From NCBI GenBank assembly GCA_963921195.1, contig OY992539.1, positions 155,280,162 through 155,344,161 of the forward strand: 64,000 nt of DNA, given 5' to 3'. The stretch is from Pegoplata infirma. Its lineage: Eukaryota > Arthropoda > Insecta > Diptera > Anthomyiidae. A program made the translations under genes and the position numbers. The notes under the pieces are model-generated. The model had not been told where the DNA came from, did not search any database, and saw only the letters and a program-made list of their open reading frames with translations. Below are positions 22,884-32,489 of this stretch, in pieces. Position 1 is the stretch's first letter; the number at the start of each line of letters is the position of its first letter.

Positions 22884-23983
22884 AGAACAATATATATAAG
22901 AGGATATTCAATGTTCTGACGCCAAAATAAGTTTGGCGTCTTGGCGTTTCTTACATAGGCCAAAATGAAAGCAAGAACAATATATAGAAGAGGATATTCA
23001 ATGTTCTGACGCCAAAATAAGTTTGGCGTCTTGGCGTTTCTTACATAGGCCAAAATGAAAGGGTGTCAGGTGTTTTTTGCGGAAAAAAACGGGAGTTGGT
23101 TGTATCCAACAGTTGCGCATCTCATAAAATTGAGATTTTACAGCGAAAAAATTATATTAAAACTTTAAAAAATTAAAAAAAAAAAATGAGAACAAATTAA
23201 CAAATAACTCATCCATAAAAAAATTAAAAATTGAAAATAAAATATTTTAGGATTTTTTTTTTTTCTTAATTTTCTTATTTTTTTTTTATTGGTAAAATTT
23301 TTTCTTAATTCTTTCATAATTTTTTTTAATTTTTTAAAGTTTTAATATAATTTTTTCGCTGTAAAATTTCAATTTTATGAGATGCGCAACTGTTGGATAC
23401 AACCAACTCCCGTTTTTTTCCGCAAAAAACACCTGACACCCTTTCATTTTAGCCTATGTAAGAAACGCCAAGACGCCAAACTTATTTTGGCGTCAGAACA
23501 TTGAATATCCTCTTCTATATATTGTTCTTGATGAAAGGGTGTCAGGTGTTTTTTGCGGGAAAAAACGGGAGTTGGTTGTATCCAACAGTTGCGCATCTCA
23601 TAAAATTGAGATTTTACAGCGAAAAAATTATATTAAAACTTTAAAAAATTAAAAAAAAAAAATAAAATGAGAACAAATTAACAAATAACTTATCCATAAA
23701 AAAATTAAAAATTGAAAATAAAATATTTTGGGAATTTTTTTTTCTTAATTTTCTTATTTTTTTTTATTGGTAAAATTTTTTCTTAATTCTTTCATAATTT
23801 TTTAAAGTTTTAATATAATTTTTTCGCTGTAAAATCTCAATTTTATGAGATGCGCAACTGTTGGATACAACCAACTCCCGTTTTTTCCCGCAAAAAACAC
23901 CTGACACCCTTTCATTTTGGCCTATGTAAGAAACGCCAAGACGCCAAACTTATTTTGGCGTCAGAACATTGAATATCCTCTTA
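22884..23983. repeat. Two tandem palindromic (foldback) units
   Basis: A sequence running from 'gatattcaatgttctgacg' through 'ccaaaataagtttggcgtc', 'gggtgtcaggtg' and 'cgggagttggttgtatcc' to an AT-rich centre is followed by its reverse complement (about 22975-23530). The palindrome is then repeated (23533-23983). The left flank carries an extra copy of the outer arm (22885-22972). It separates parts of TA-MITE E3, so it entered after E3. No coding content. Confidence 0.8.
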
Positions 23984-23985
23984 TA

Positions 23986-25754
23986 CACTCATAGAAATAT
24001 CTTAGTAGAAAAATTAGTAAACCCATTGTAGATCAAGTTTTACAGAATATTGCCGTATTCAACAAAAATTAATGTTGATATCGTTGAATAATCAGTAAAT
24101 TTGAATCAACTATTTACAACGCTTATACAGAATTCAATAGATAAAACCAAAAAAGAAAAAACAACCCTGTTCGTTCAATTTTGTATTATCAAGTTGGTAG
24201 CAATGCATTGCAATGTGAAATTTGTTTGTCTCTTATAAAATTATTTTATGTGTTTGTTTCTTATAAAAATATTTAAGATTTTAAAAATAAATAAAAATAG
24301 GATCTGATGATCAGATTCTGATCTGTAAATATTTGGTAAGTAATAAAATACATTGGTTACTTTATGTATTCATACACTCAACCAAAAATCATTGTATTCC
24401 CAAAGAAAATCGCTGTAAATTCAACAGAAATCATTGTTGATTTTGACCCTACAAATATTTATGTTGATTTCAATAAAAATTATTGTCAGTTTTTGTAAAA
24501 GTTGATCAACTCGCTTTTTTGTAAATCAACTCTTATTATTTGTAAATTCAACTCATATTTTTGTTAATATAAGAAATTTTATTAATAAAAAAAACTTGTT
24601 GTTATTTGTTAATATTCTTTTATTAAGCATAAATCACAATATTTTTGTATTATCGTCGGCTTTTTAAGCTGCAATATTTGAAGATTTTCACAAAGATTTT
24701 CACAAACACTTCGTTTATTCATGTTATGCACTCATAAGCCATTCTCCAGTTTTCTGATGATACCAAACAAAATCCTTAAAAAAACAAAAACGTTTTAATA
24801 TAGTATGAATACATAAAGTAATCAATGTATTTTTTTACTTACCAAATATTTACAAATCAGATCCTTTTTTTATTTATTTTTATAATATTAAATATTTTTA
24901 TAAAAAACAAACACATAAAATAATTTTATAAGAGATAAACACGATTCACATTGCTACCAACTCACTCGTCACTCGTTAATAATAAAAAAAAGAAATGAAC
25001 GAACAGGGTTGTTTTTTCTATTTTGATTTATCTATTGAATTCTGTACAAGCGTTGTAAAGAGTTGATTCAACTTTACTGATTATTCAACGATATCAACAT
25101 TAATTCTTGTTGAATACGGCATTATTCTGTAAAACTTGATCTACAATGGGTTTACTAATTTTTCTACTAAGATATTTCTATGAGTGTACTATATTATAAT
25201 TTTTTTTGTTTTTTTTAAGGTTTCTGATTTGGTGTCATTAAATAAATAAAAATAGGATCTGATGATCAGATTCTGATCTGTAAATATTTGGTAAGTAATA
25301 AAATACATTGGTTACTTTATGTATTCATACTATATTATAATTTTTTTTGTTTTTTTCTAAGGTTTCTGATTTGGTGTCATTAGAAAACTGGAGAATGGCT
25401 TACGAGTGCACAACATAAATAAACGAAGTGTGTATGAAAATCTTGTTTAAATATTGCAGCTTAAAAATCCGGTGATAATTCTAAAAAATATTGTGATTTA
25501 TACTTAATAAAAGAATATTTAGAAATAACAACAAGCTTTTTTTTTAATAAAATTTCTTATATCAACAAAAATATGAGTTGAGTTTACAAAAAATACGAGT
25601 TGATTTACAAAAAAACGAGTTGATCAACTTTTACAAAAACTGACAACAATTTTTATTGAAATCAACATAAATATTTGTAGGGTCAAAATCAACAATGATT
25701 TCTGTTGAATTTACAGCGATTTTCTTTGGGAATACAATGATTTTTGGTTGAGTG
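23986..25754. mobile_element. TA-MITE E4, interrupted by E5
   Basis: The type-B end at 23986 and the type-A end at 25754 are flanked by TA. Removing E4 restores 'cctcttatatatattgttct', which is the sequence of the intact palindrome arm at 22885-22910, with one TA lost: direct empty-site evidence. E5 sits inside its intron-like segment, which is also partly duplicated at 25235-25375. Confidence 0.85.
24375..25186. mobile_element. TA-MITE E5 (812 bp) nested in E4
   Basis: It has type-A left and type-B right ends, TA on each side. The empty site 'gtattcatactatattat' is present at 25320-25340 in the duplicated segment, so the TA duplication is certain. It has the opposite orientation to E4. Confidence 0.88.
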
Positions 25755-25992
25755 TATATATTGTTCTTGGTTGATATTACAAAATTCAATAGTTGAAAAA
25801 CACATAGTTGGAAAAAATCGTATAAAATATAAGTACATGAAATGTGCAACACTGTTTTTGCTGAGCGCCATTTGTAAATTTTTGTTGTCTTGTACAGAAG
25901 GGATGTTTCTCAAAAAAAATCTTTTTTTATTACAAAATTAAAAGATAATATTTGGTGAGTAATTAAATATATTTGTTATTTAATGCATTAAT

Positions 25993-26300
25993 AATAGTAT
26001 GTTTCCAGTGGCATGATTTGAGCAAATCAGAGTGTTTTGAGGAAATCATGTCATTTTCTACATGTTTTCCCAAACATTTTTCATATGCGCAAAACATCTC
26101 AAATTGGGTGTTTTGGTACAAAACATGTCGACTTTTTAAACTCACCACTTGTTTTGGTCAGTGCAACACTGTATTTTATATTCGAAAATGAAAGCTACTC
26201 ATTCGTAGTGAGTGTTTGCTAGAAGAAGAAGACATTTTATTTTTTTTATTATTAAAATAATTTACAATTAGTTGTTAAACATCCTTATTTAATTATAATA
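25993..26300. mobile_element. Partial copy of the GTATGTTTCCA MITE
   Basis: It is nearly identical to the left 300 bp of the element at 27153-27651 (starting TAGTATGTTTCCAGTGGC). It lacks the right end. Confidence 0.65.
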
Positions 26301-26367
26301 AAGTTGTAAAAAGTTGATTCAACTTTACTGATTATTCAACTATATCAACATTAACTTTTGTTGAATA

Positions 26368-27134
26368 CACTCATAGAAATATCTTAGTAGAAAAATTAGT
26401 AAACCCATTGTAGATCAAGTTTTACAGAATTTAACAAAAATCAATGTTGATATTACAAAATTCAATAGTTGAAAAATACATAGTGGGAAAAAATTGTAAG
26501 TACATGAAATATGCAACACTGTTTTTGATGATCGCCATTTGTAAATTTTTGTTGTCTTGTGCAGAAGGGATGTTTCTCATAAAATTATTTTTTATTACAT
26601 ACAAAGATAAAAGAAAATATTTGGTGAGTAATTAAATATATATTTTACATTTTCATTAATACAGCAAATTTTATTATTTTTTTTAGAAATTTGTGATTTG
26701 GTATCGATGGAAAAAAATCCAGAAGCTATATAAAACAATAGACGATAGAAAAACAACAGCAAAATACACCACAGTCGAAGAAAAAAGAAGACAAAAAAAT
26801 CATCTAAAAAATAAGTTTGTGTAAAAATCATGAGTAAATGAAAACCATGAAAAAAATTGTGAAAAATATTTAATTAAATAAAATAATATTTACAACACAA
26901 ATAAGCATTTCATTTTAATAAATAAAATTGCATGAATATACAAAAAAAAAAAACGAGTATGATTAACAAAAATACGAATAGAACTAACAAAAATACGAGT
27001 TGATCAGCTTTTACAAAAACTGACAACAATTAATGTTGAAATCAACATAAATATTTGTAGGGTCAAAATCAACAATGATTTCTGTTGAATTTACTACGAT
27101 TTTCTTTGGGAATACAATGATTTTTGGTTGAGTG
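26368..27134. mobile_element. TA-MITE E6 (767 bp) with a spliceable small ORF
   Basis: It has a type-B start and a type-A end, with TA flanks at 26366-26367 and 27135-27136. The empty site 'gttgaatacggcaatattc' is known from other copies. Inside, an open frame from 26504 (MKYATLFLMIAICKFLLSC…, signal-peptide-like) runs to a GTGAGT donor at 26622-26627. A TTTTTTTTAG acceptor near 26686 would join it in frame to 45 further codons ending in TAA at 26821-26823. This is a reading-frame observation only; relatives differ by an indel, so the peptide may be accidental. Confidence 0.7.
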
Positions 27135-27152
27135 TACGGCAATATTCTGTAA

Positions 27153-27651
27153 TAGTATGTTTCCAGTGGCATGATTTGGGCAAATCAGAGTGTTTTGAGG
27201 AAATCATGTCATTTTCTACATGTTTTCCCATACATTTTTCATATGCGCAAAACATCTCAAATTGAGTGTTTTGGTACAAAACATGTCGACTTCTTAAACT
27301 CACCACTTGTTTTGGTCAGTGCAACACTGTATTTTATATTCGAAAATAAAAGCTACTTATTCGTAGTGAGTGTTCGTTAAAAGAAGAAGACATTTTATTT
27401 TTTTTATTATTAAAATAATTTACAATTAGTTGTTTAAACATCTTTATTTAATTGTAATAAACTACAAAATTAATTGTTTTTTGTAATTATTTTCATAATT
27501 TTGTTGTTTTAACTATTTTGTAGTGAAAACGTCAAATTAATTACGAAAATTCGTAATTAATTTGACGTTGCAAATCACTTCAACTTGAGTGGAAACAGCT
27601 CGAAGTGTTTTGGTCAAATCAAGTGTTTTTGATCTTGATGGAAACATGGTT
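27153..27651. mobile_element. 499-bp MITE, GTATGTTTCCA ends, TAA duplication
   Basis: The left end TAGTATGTTTCCAGTGGCAT is complementary in part to the right end CTTGATGGAAACATGGTT. TAA is at 27150-27152 and 27652-27654. It interrupts a type-B TA-MITE end whose continuous form ('attctgtaaaacttgatc') occurs several times nearby. An internal stem of about 17 bp lies at 27531-27567 (GTCAAATTAATTACGAA and complement). Confidence 0.7.
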
Positions 27652-27822
27652 TAAAACTTAATCTACGATGGGTTTACTAATTTTTCTACTGAGATATTTC
27701 TATGAGTGTATTGTTTACGAAATTTTATCACAAATCGAAATGTGAGCGAGATGGAAGATACCAGTTTTACAGTGAGAATGCAGATTGTTTTTTGTCTCTC
27801 TTTGCTTTGCGTTTGATCTTTA

Positions 27823-27953
27823 GTGTTTCTTCACAATACAGCAGCAAACAGCAGACAGCAAAATTTTTACATGTATTTTGTTGTTGGCGCAACAACAAAG
27901 TACATGTAAAAATTTTGCTGTCTGCTGCTTGCTGCTGTATTGTGAAGAAACAC
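27823..27953. repeat. Near-perfect 131-bp palindrome
   Basis: The arms AGTGTTTCTTCACAATACAG…AAATTTTTACATGTA and their complement pair almost completely around GTTGTTGGCGCAACAAC (centre near 27888). They are flanked by TTA at 27820-27822 and 27954-27956, which suggests a tiny TIR element with a 3-bp duplication. Transcribed, it would be a long hairpin. A 180-codon open frame across it is a by-product. Confidence 0.8.
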
Positions 27954-27956
27954 TTA

Positions 27957-28852
27957 GTTTGGCATTGGCAGAATTTTCCAATTATCTTTGGTGATGCCAG
28001 ATCTACAAAACGGTCGATGGATTACTTTATAACTTTGATAACAAACACTTGGAATTTTTTTTGCGTGTATTTATTTAAGCGAAATTCAACTCTATTCCAC
28101 TTCTTCTCTTTTCTATACGCTAGATGCAAAAAAACGGTAATTTCATGGCGAAAACACCAAATTGGCAACAGTGTGTATTATAAAGAAACACAAATGACTG
28201 TGTTTTCCAATTTAAATGTTAAGAGAACAGTAATAAAGAATTGATTTTGTTTTTTACTGATTAGGAAATAATTTCCGAAGTAATAGTGCTTTTATCAATA
28301 AACGTTTTGATAAGGATATCAAATCCTCATAAAAATGTGAAATAATCCATACCAACCATTCGTATACATAAAAAATCCTTCGTACATATATGTACACATA
28401 TTTGTCTGCTTCGACGAAAATACTTGTGCTTTTTTTTTAACTTTTCGAAGACAAAAAAGATGGTTTAAAGTTGTAATTTCGTGTTAATATTTTTAAGTCA
28501 ATTTTTTTTTTTAAATGGAAATGTGACATGCGGGAGGAAAAAAAGTTAAGCTATGTTTTGGGTCTCTAAAAAATTGTTTAAATAACATACATAGATATGT
28601 AGGTGTTTTCGTCGGAGATGCATATATATATACATATATATATACACAACATAAAAAGAGAAACAAAATCATTAAATTTTATTTTAAAGTTTAAATATTA
28701 ATATTTGGAAAAATTTTGAACAATGATTTATGTATATTTAATTTCTTAAGCCTTAAAAGGTTAGTTCCTCATAAAAAATCGTGATTATAAGACATTTAGT
28801 TTGCTTTCTTTGGAGGAGTGGTACATTTGTACGTTTATATCTAGTCTAAAAA
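27957..28852. other. Region upstream of DIP2 coding start
   Basis: It is AT-rich with an alternating 'tatatata/cata' tract near 28620-28645. The 5' UTR and promoter of DIP2 must lie here or further upstream, in view of the ATG at 28853, but I see no distinct TATA, initiator or upstream exon that I would defend. An in-frame TAA directly precedes the start codon. Confidence 0.4.
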
Positions 28853-28946
28853 ATGTCTGCAAAGTGTTTGGGTGGAGCAGCAAATATGTCTCTTCCAGCA
28901 GATATTAAGGAAAAACTGGCGGAGCTGGAGTTGGAATTGTCAGAAG
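28853..28946 (+). CDS. DIP2: Disco-interacting protein 2, coding exon 1
   Basis: Codes for MSAKCLGGAAN followed by MSLPADIKEKLAELELELSE and one extra base (phase 1). The LPA-[DE]-[IV]-x-E-x-LAELELELSEG string is the start of the DMAP1-binding domain that opens all animal DIP2 proteins. The exon ends before the donor GTAAAT (28947), and exon 2 supplies the expected GDITQKGYEKKRAKLL. The start at 28853 is chosen because an in-frame TAA lies just upstream; the second Met (codon 12) is a possible alternative. DIP2 proteins carry two adenylate-forming domains further downstream and act in neuronal morphogenesis and lipid metabolism. Those domains are outside the window. Confidence 0.92.
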
Positions 28947-29134
28947 GTAAATTATAATACATTAAAAACATTCAGTAACAAAAAATGGATCAGTCTAGAC
29001 TCTAGAGTTAAACAAGCGAGAGTGCCGAATCTTTTTATTATTCCATCCAACATTTAAAAATTAGACAATATCTCGGGAACCATAGGCCGCCGATAACGGC
29101 AAAAGTGCACTTTACGGGGCACACATATTTGAGG

Positions 29135-29158
29135 GGTGGGGGGGGGGGGGGGGGGGGA
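29135..29158 (+). repeat. Poly-G tract
   Basis: It is a run of over 20 guanines in an otherwise AT-rich region, at the left arm of foldback 1. The corresponding place in the right arm (near 31190-31220) has no such tract, so it expanded after the arms separated. It may form a quadruplex, and may also be a place of sequencing uncertainty. Confidence 0.8.
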
Positions 29159-29649
29159 ATTGGACCCCTCTGGAATTAAAAAAGAAAAAAACGAAATTAA
29201 AATTTAAGGGGGCTGGGCTCCGGGGCCCCCCTTGAGCCAAAAAACAGCCCCTCCCACCTACAGGTTTGTGTGGGCACTTAAAGGTAATTAAAAAAGAAAA
29301 ATAAAATGAAGCTAGGTCCCTGGTCCCCTATAGGTCCAAAAAGCGGCCCTGATGCGTTTCAAAAAAAAGTCCACCAAAAAAAATTTTTTTTTGCTTAAAA
29401 TTTTTTTCGAAACAAGTCAAGTTTACATCCACCCATGGAAAAATTTTGAAATTTTTTGACCTTTGACCTCTGATCCCACTGAGTTCAAAAAAATATTTTT
29501 TTGCGGGGCAAACGCCTTCCAGAGGGTGGGCGTGTCCCTAAAGGTAAAACCGTTTTTTTAGAATTTTCTCAAAAACTACTAAAGATATATGGTTGATTAA
29601 TAGCTCAAATTAAAGCTTATTTCAAGACCTTTCTTTTGGTATGCAAAAA

Positions 29650-30196
29650 GGGTGACATGACATAATCCCCATTTCCGTTATGGGGATTATGACCAAATTC
29701 ATTTCGGTCATAATCCCCATAATGGTAGTGGGGACTATGACCGAAAATTATTTGGACATAATCCCAATAAAAAACGGACATAATTCTCAGATTTATGGGG
29801 ATAATGACCACGTAACAAATGGCCATTGTCCCCATTATGGGGATTATGTCTTCTATACTAGTTGGTCATAGTCCCCAAAATTAAAAAATTTTTTTTTACT
29901 TAAAAGTTTTCTGCGTAGCCGGCCTTCGGCCGGGCTTAGGGATTACAAACTCCATGCATTAAACCCACCCTCTCTGCAGAAAATGGGGATTATAACCAAA
30001 ATTGCTTTGAACTTACTCCCCATAATGTGAATGGGGGTTATGACCGAAAAAAGTTTGGTCGTAATCCCAACAAGGAACGGACATAATCCGTTCATAGTCC
30101 CCACAACTATTATGGGGATTATGACCGAAATGAATTCGGTCATAATCCCCATTTCCGTTATGGGGGTAGTGTTCGTGGGGATTATGTCCTGTCACC
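29650..30196. mobile_element. 547-bp TIR element with 8-bp duplication
   Basis: The ends GGGTGACATGACATAATCCC and the complement of GGGATTATGTCCTGTCACC are flanked by the perfect 8-bp repeat TGCAAAAA (29642-29649, 30197-30204). The other arm of the host foldback preserves the empty site ('ctttttgcacaccaaaag'). The body consists of repeated 'ggggattatgaccgaaatga' modules in both orientations. 8-bp duplications suggest a hAT-type mobiliser. Confidence 0.85.
29901..29962 (-). repeat. Double-hairpin short repeat, copy 1 (partial)
   Basis: It is the reverse complement of the motif GCCCGGCCGAAGGCCGGC that follows 'gtaatccctaa' and precedes 'acgcag'. It occurs inside the element 29650-30196. Only the second hairpin of the module is present here. 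Confidence 0.75.
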
Positions 30197-31437
30197 TGCA
30201 AAAAGATGGGTTTTGCCATAATTGGGTGTGCGTAAATTTGAATTTTAGAAAATTTAAAAATAAAAAAATGCTAAACTACGGATTTCTTAACTTTGCATCG
30301 ATTATATGGTATATTTTTTATGGAACTAAATTAAAGCTAAGGTCAAGGCCTTTCCATTGGTATATAATTAATACCATATAACAAAAAATAAAAAAAATAT
30401 AATTTTTTACTGAAATTACCATTTCCATGCTCCCATCTATGGCAAAACTCACTTTTTTGCATACCAAAAGATCTTAAAATAGCAATACAATAAGCTGTAA
30501 TATAACCGTATTTTTTATTATTTACATTCGCATATACTTTTTTTAAAAATCGAGCGGTTTACATTTAAATGGAAAAAAGGTTTAAATAAAAAAAAAAAAC
30601 TCCAGAACATTATATACCAGTGGAAAGGTCTTGACCTTAGCTTTAATTTAGTTCCATAAAAAACATACCATATAATCGATGCAAAGTCAAGAAATCCGTA
30701 GTTTAGTAATTTTTTTTTTTTTTAAATTTTCAAAAATTAAAATTTTCACACTTTCAACTATGGCAATCTTTTTGCACACCAAAAGAAAGGCCTTGAAATA
30801 AGCTTTAATTTGAGCCATAAATCAATCATATATGTTAAGTAGTTTTTGAGAAAATTGCTATTTTTTTTTAACTTTAGGGCCACGCCCACCCTCTTGTGGG
30901 CGTTTGCCCCCGACAAAAGTGGTACCACTCGACTTAGAATGAAGTCGTTATACGATTCTCAAAGTTTCATCAGATTTAGATGGGTGGAGGTAATCTTGAC
31001 TTAAGCCCTAAAATGGATTTAGGGGTTACAGTATTGTTAAAATACATACAAAAAATACATATTTGCAATCGTGAGCTAATTACCTGTCATTTGAGTACCT
31101 ATACGCACATGTTTGTGGGTGGGGCGGTTTTTTGGCTTCAGGGGGTCCACCGGGGCACAGCCCACTTAAATTTTAATTTCTGGTTTTTTCTTTTTTAATT
31201 CTAAAGGAAGTGACATATTTTTTTTGCCAAAATATTTGTGCCCCGTAAAGTGCACTTTAGCCCCGATAACTTTTGTTTTGTTTTCTAAATTCGGCTAAAG
31301 TCTAGTTGGCAGACATTTCTCTGATCCAACTAAGAAAAAAAAGGCTAAACTGCAGTTTACGGGGCACACAAAAATTACAAAAAAAATATGCCACCCCATT
31401 TAGAATAAAAAAAGAAAAAAACTAAAATTAAAATTTA

Positions 31438-31527
31438 AAAGCTTTATTTAGCGAAGCCGCTAAATTAATTTATAGAGTTTGTAATCCCTAAGCCCGGCAG
31501 AAGGCCGGCTACGCAGAAAAAGTTTTT
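31438..31527 (+). repeat. Double-hairpin short repeat, copy 2
   Basis: It starts ctttatttagcgaagccgct, containing the stem TTTAGCG-AAGC-CGCTAAA. This is followed by 'aattaatttatagagtttgt' and the second stem GCCCGGCagaaGGCCGGC, then 'tacgcagaaaaagttttt'. The same order is found at 32730-32825 and, shortened, at 43505-43560. Confidence 0.8.
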
Positions 31528-31573
31528 ATTTGCGTAATTATCTTTAAATTTCATGCCAACACATACCAGAAAC

Positions 31574-31787
31574 AGGGGGGCCCCCGTAGGCTAGTTGGTA
31601 GCGTGCTAGCCTTTGAACGTGGGGGTCGTGGGTTCGATTCCCACCAGAACCCTTGGTTTTTTTTCATTACAACGAGACGACGGTCAGTGTTACCAGTTCT
31701 CGGTTAGGTTGAATTTATTAAAAATGAGTTGTAAATAAATAGAAAAGAATAAATAAAAATAATTTATTATGTGATCAAAAAAAAAAA
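31574..31787 (+). mobile_element. tRNA-headed SINE (214 bp)
   Basis: The 5' part carries a pol III A box, TAGGCTAGTTGG (31587-31598), and a perfect B box, GGTTCGATTCC (31631-31641), inside a GTGGG-loop-CCCAC T-arm. The acceptor strands do not pair, so this is not a functional tRNA gene. An A/T-rich tail ending in A12 follows. The flanks are a 13-bp target duplication, acataccagaaac (31561-31573) and acataccaggaac (31788-31800), one mismatch. The body between tRNA head and tail is short and I do not recognise the family. It depends on a LINE for movement; which one is unknown. Confidence 0.85.
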
Positions 31788-31898
31788 ACATACCAGGAAC
31801 ACTTGTACTCAGTGGGGCCTAGGAGCACCAGCCCCCTTAAATTTTAATGTCGGTTTTTTTATTTTTTTTATTCTAAAGGGGGTGGTATATTTTTTTTT

Positions 31899-32384
31899 TA
31901 GTGTCCGACCGAATATTCGGCTTCGGCTTCGGCCAAAAAGCACTATTCGGCCACTATTCGGCTTCGGCCACAATTTTGGCCGAATAGGCCGAATACCGAA
32001 AAATTGTATAATATTTGTGATCCCGTGTTAAAAAACACACTACACTAACTTTGAATCACATTAGTAAGCCACAAAAACATTTTAATAAGTGTTTTTGCAA
32101 CTAAAAACATTTTTTACATTAAAAAAAAAATTTCGATCGAATAAAATTTACACTCTAAAATATATTTTTTTTACAAAAAAAAATTTTTGCTTAAAATAAA
32201 ATCATTCTAGACAACATTCTCATGCATTTGAGTATCCCGCCGAGTCGAGTTTTATTTTTTTCTTTTTTTTACTACATAAATATATATATTTTTTTTTTTA
32301 TATTCGGCTTCGGTTTGGCCGAATAGTGAAAATTTGGCCGAATATTCGGCTTCGGCCAAAAAAGGGGTATTCGGTCGGACACTA
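31899..32384. mobile_element. hAT-type MITE, copy 2 (486 bp)
   Basis: The termini are TAGTGTCCGACCGAATATTC and its complement. They are flanked by eight T on both sides (31891-31898, 32385-32392). The opposite arm of foldback 2 retains the uninterrupted target with a single run of eight A. Subterminal 'attcggcttcggcc' repeats match copies 1 and 3. Confidence 0.88.
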
Positions 32385-32489
32385 TTTTTTTTGTAATTTT
32401 TGTGTGCCCCGTAAACTGCAGTTTTGCCAAAAAGAATTGTCGGCCGCCCATGGTTCCCGAGTTATGGGCCAGTCTGTGACATGCCCCTA

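Larger units (their letters stand above)
22289..27708. mobile_element. Nest of TA-MITEs of the 'CACTCA' family
   Basis: Type-B starts at 22289, 22796, 23986 and 26368 and a type-A start at 24375 are matched by type-A ends at 25754 and 27134 and type-B ends at 25186 and 27708. Each terminus is next to TA. Two elements (E2, E3) are cut open by later insertions, so their far ends are displaced. Separate entries cover the members that can be delimited. Confidence 0.75.
29062..31290. repeat. 2.2-kb foldback 1 (~1-kb arms)
   Basis: The left edge 'gtgcactttacggggcacac' (29103) pairs with 'gtgccccgtaaagtgcac' near 31236. Further inside, 29500-29640 pairs with 30770-30910 (including 'agggtgggcgtg' and 'cacgcccaccct') and 30215-30360 pairs with 30600-30775; the centre is near 30480. 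The left arm is interrupted by the element 29650-30196. It carries a run of more than 20 G at about 29135-29158. Confidence 0.8.
31300..32480. repeat. Foldback 2, hosting a SINE and a hAT MITE
   Basis: The left arm 'gcagtttacggggcacacaa' (31351) pairs with 'tgtgtgccccgtaaactgc' (32399). Both this and foldback 1 share outer sequence such as 'ccgataac' and 'tcgggaacca', so they are diverged copies or parts of one larger foldback spanning 29062-32480. A SINE (31574-31787) and a hAT MITE (31899-32384) entered later. Confidence 0.7.

Noticed and set aside
25744..27380. Several 60-75 codon open frames on both strands
   Set aside because: They lie within MITE termini that are repeated in the window and overlap each other in opposite frames.
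27702..28244. 180-codon plus-strand open frame upstream of DIP2
   Set aside because: It runs straight through the 131-bp palindrome and a MITE end; composition is Phe/Lys/Asn-rich and no family is recognisable.
31575..31650. Functional tRNA gene
   Set aside because: A and B boxes are perfect, but the acceptor strands do not pair, and the segment has a body, poly-A tail and target duplication, so it is a SINE head.
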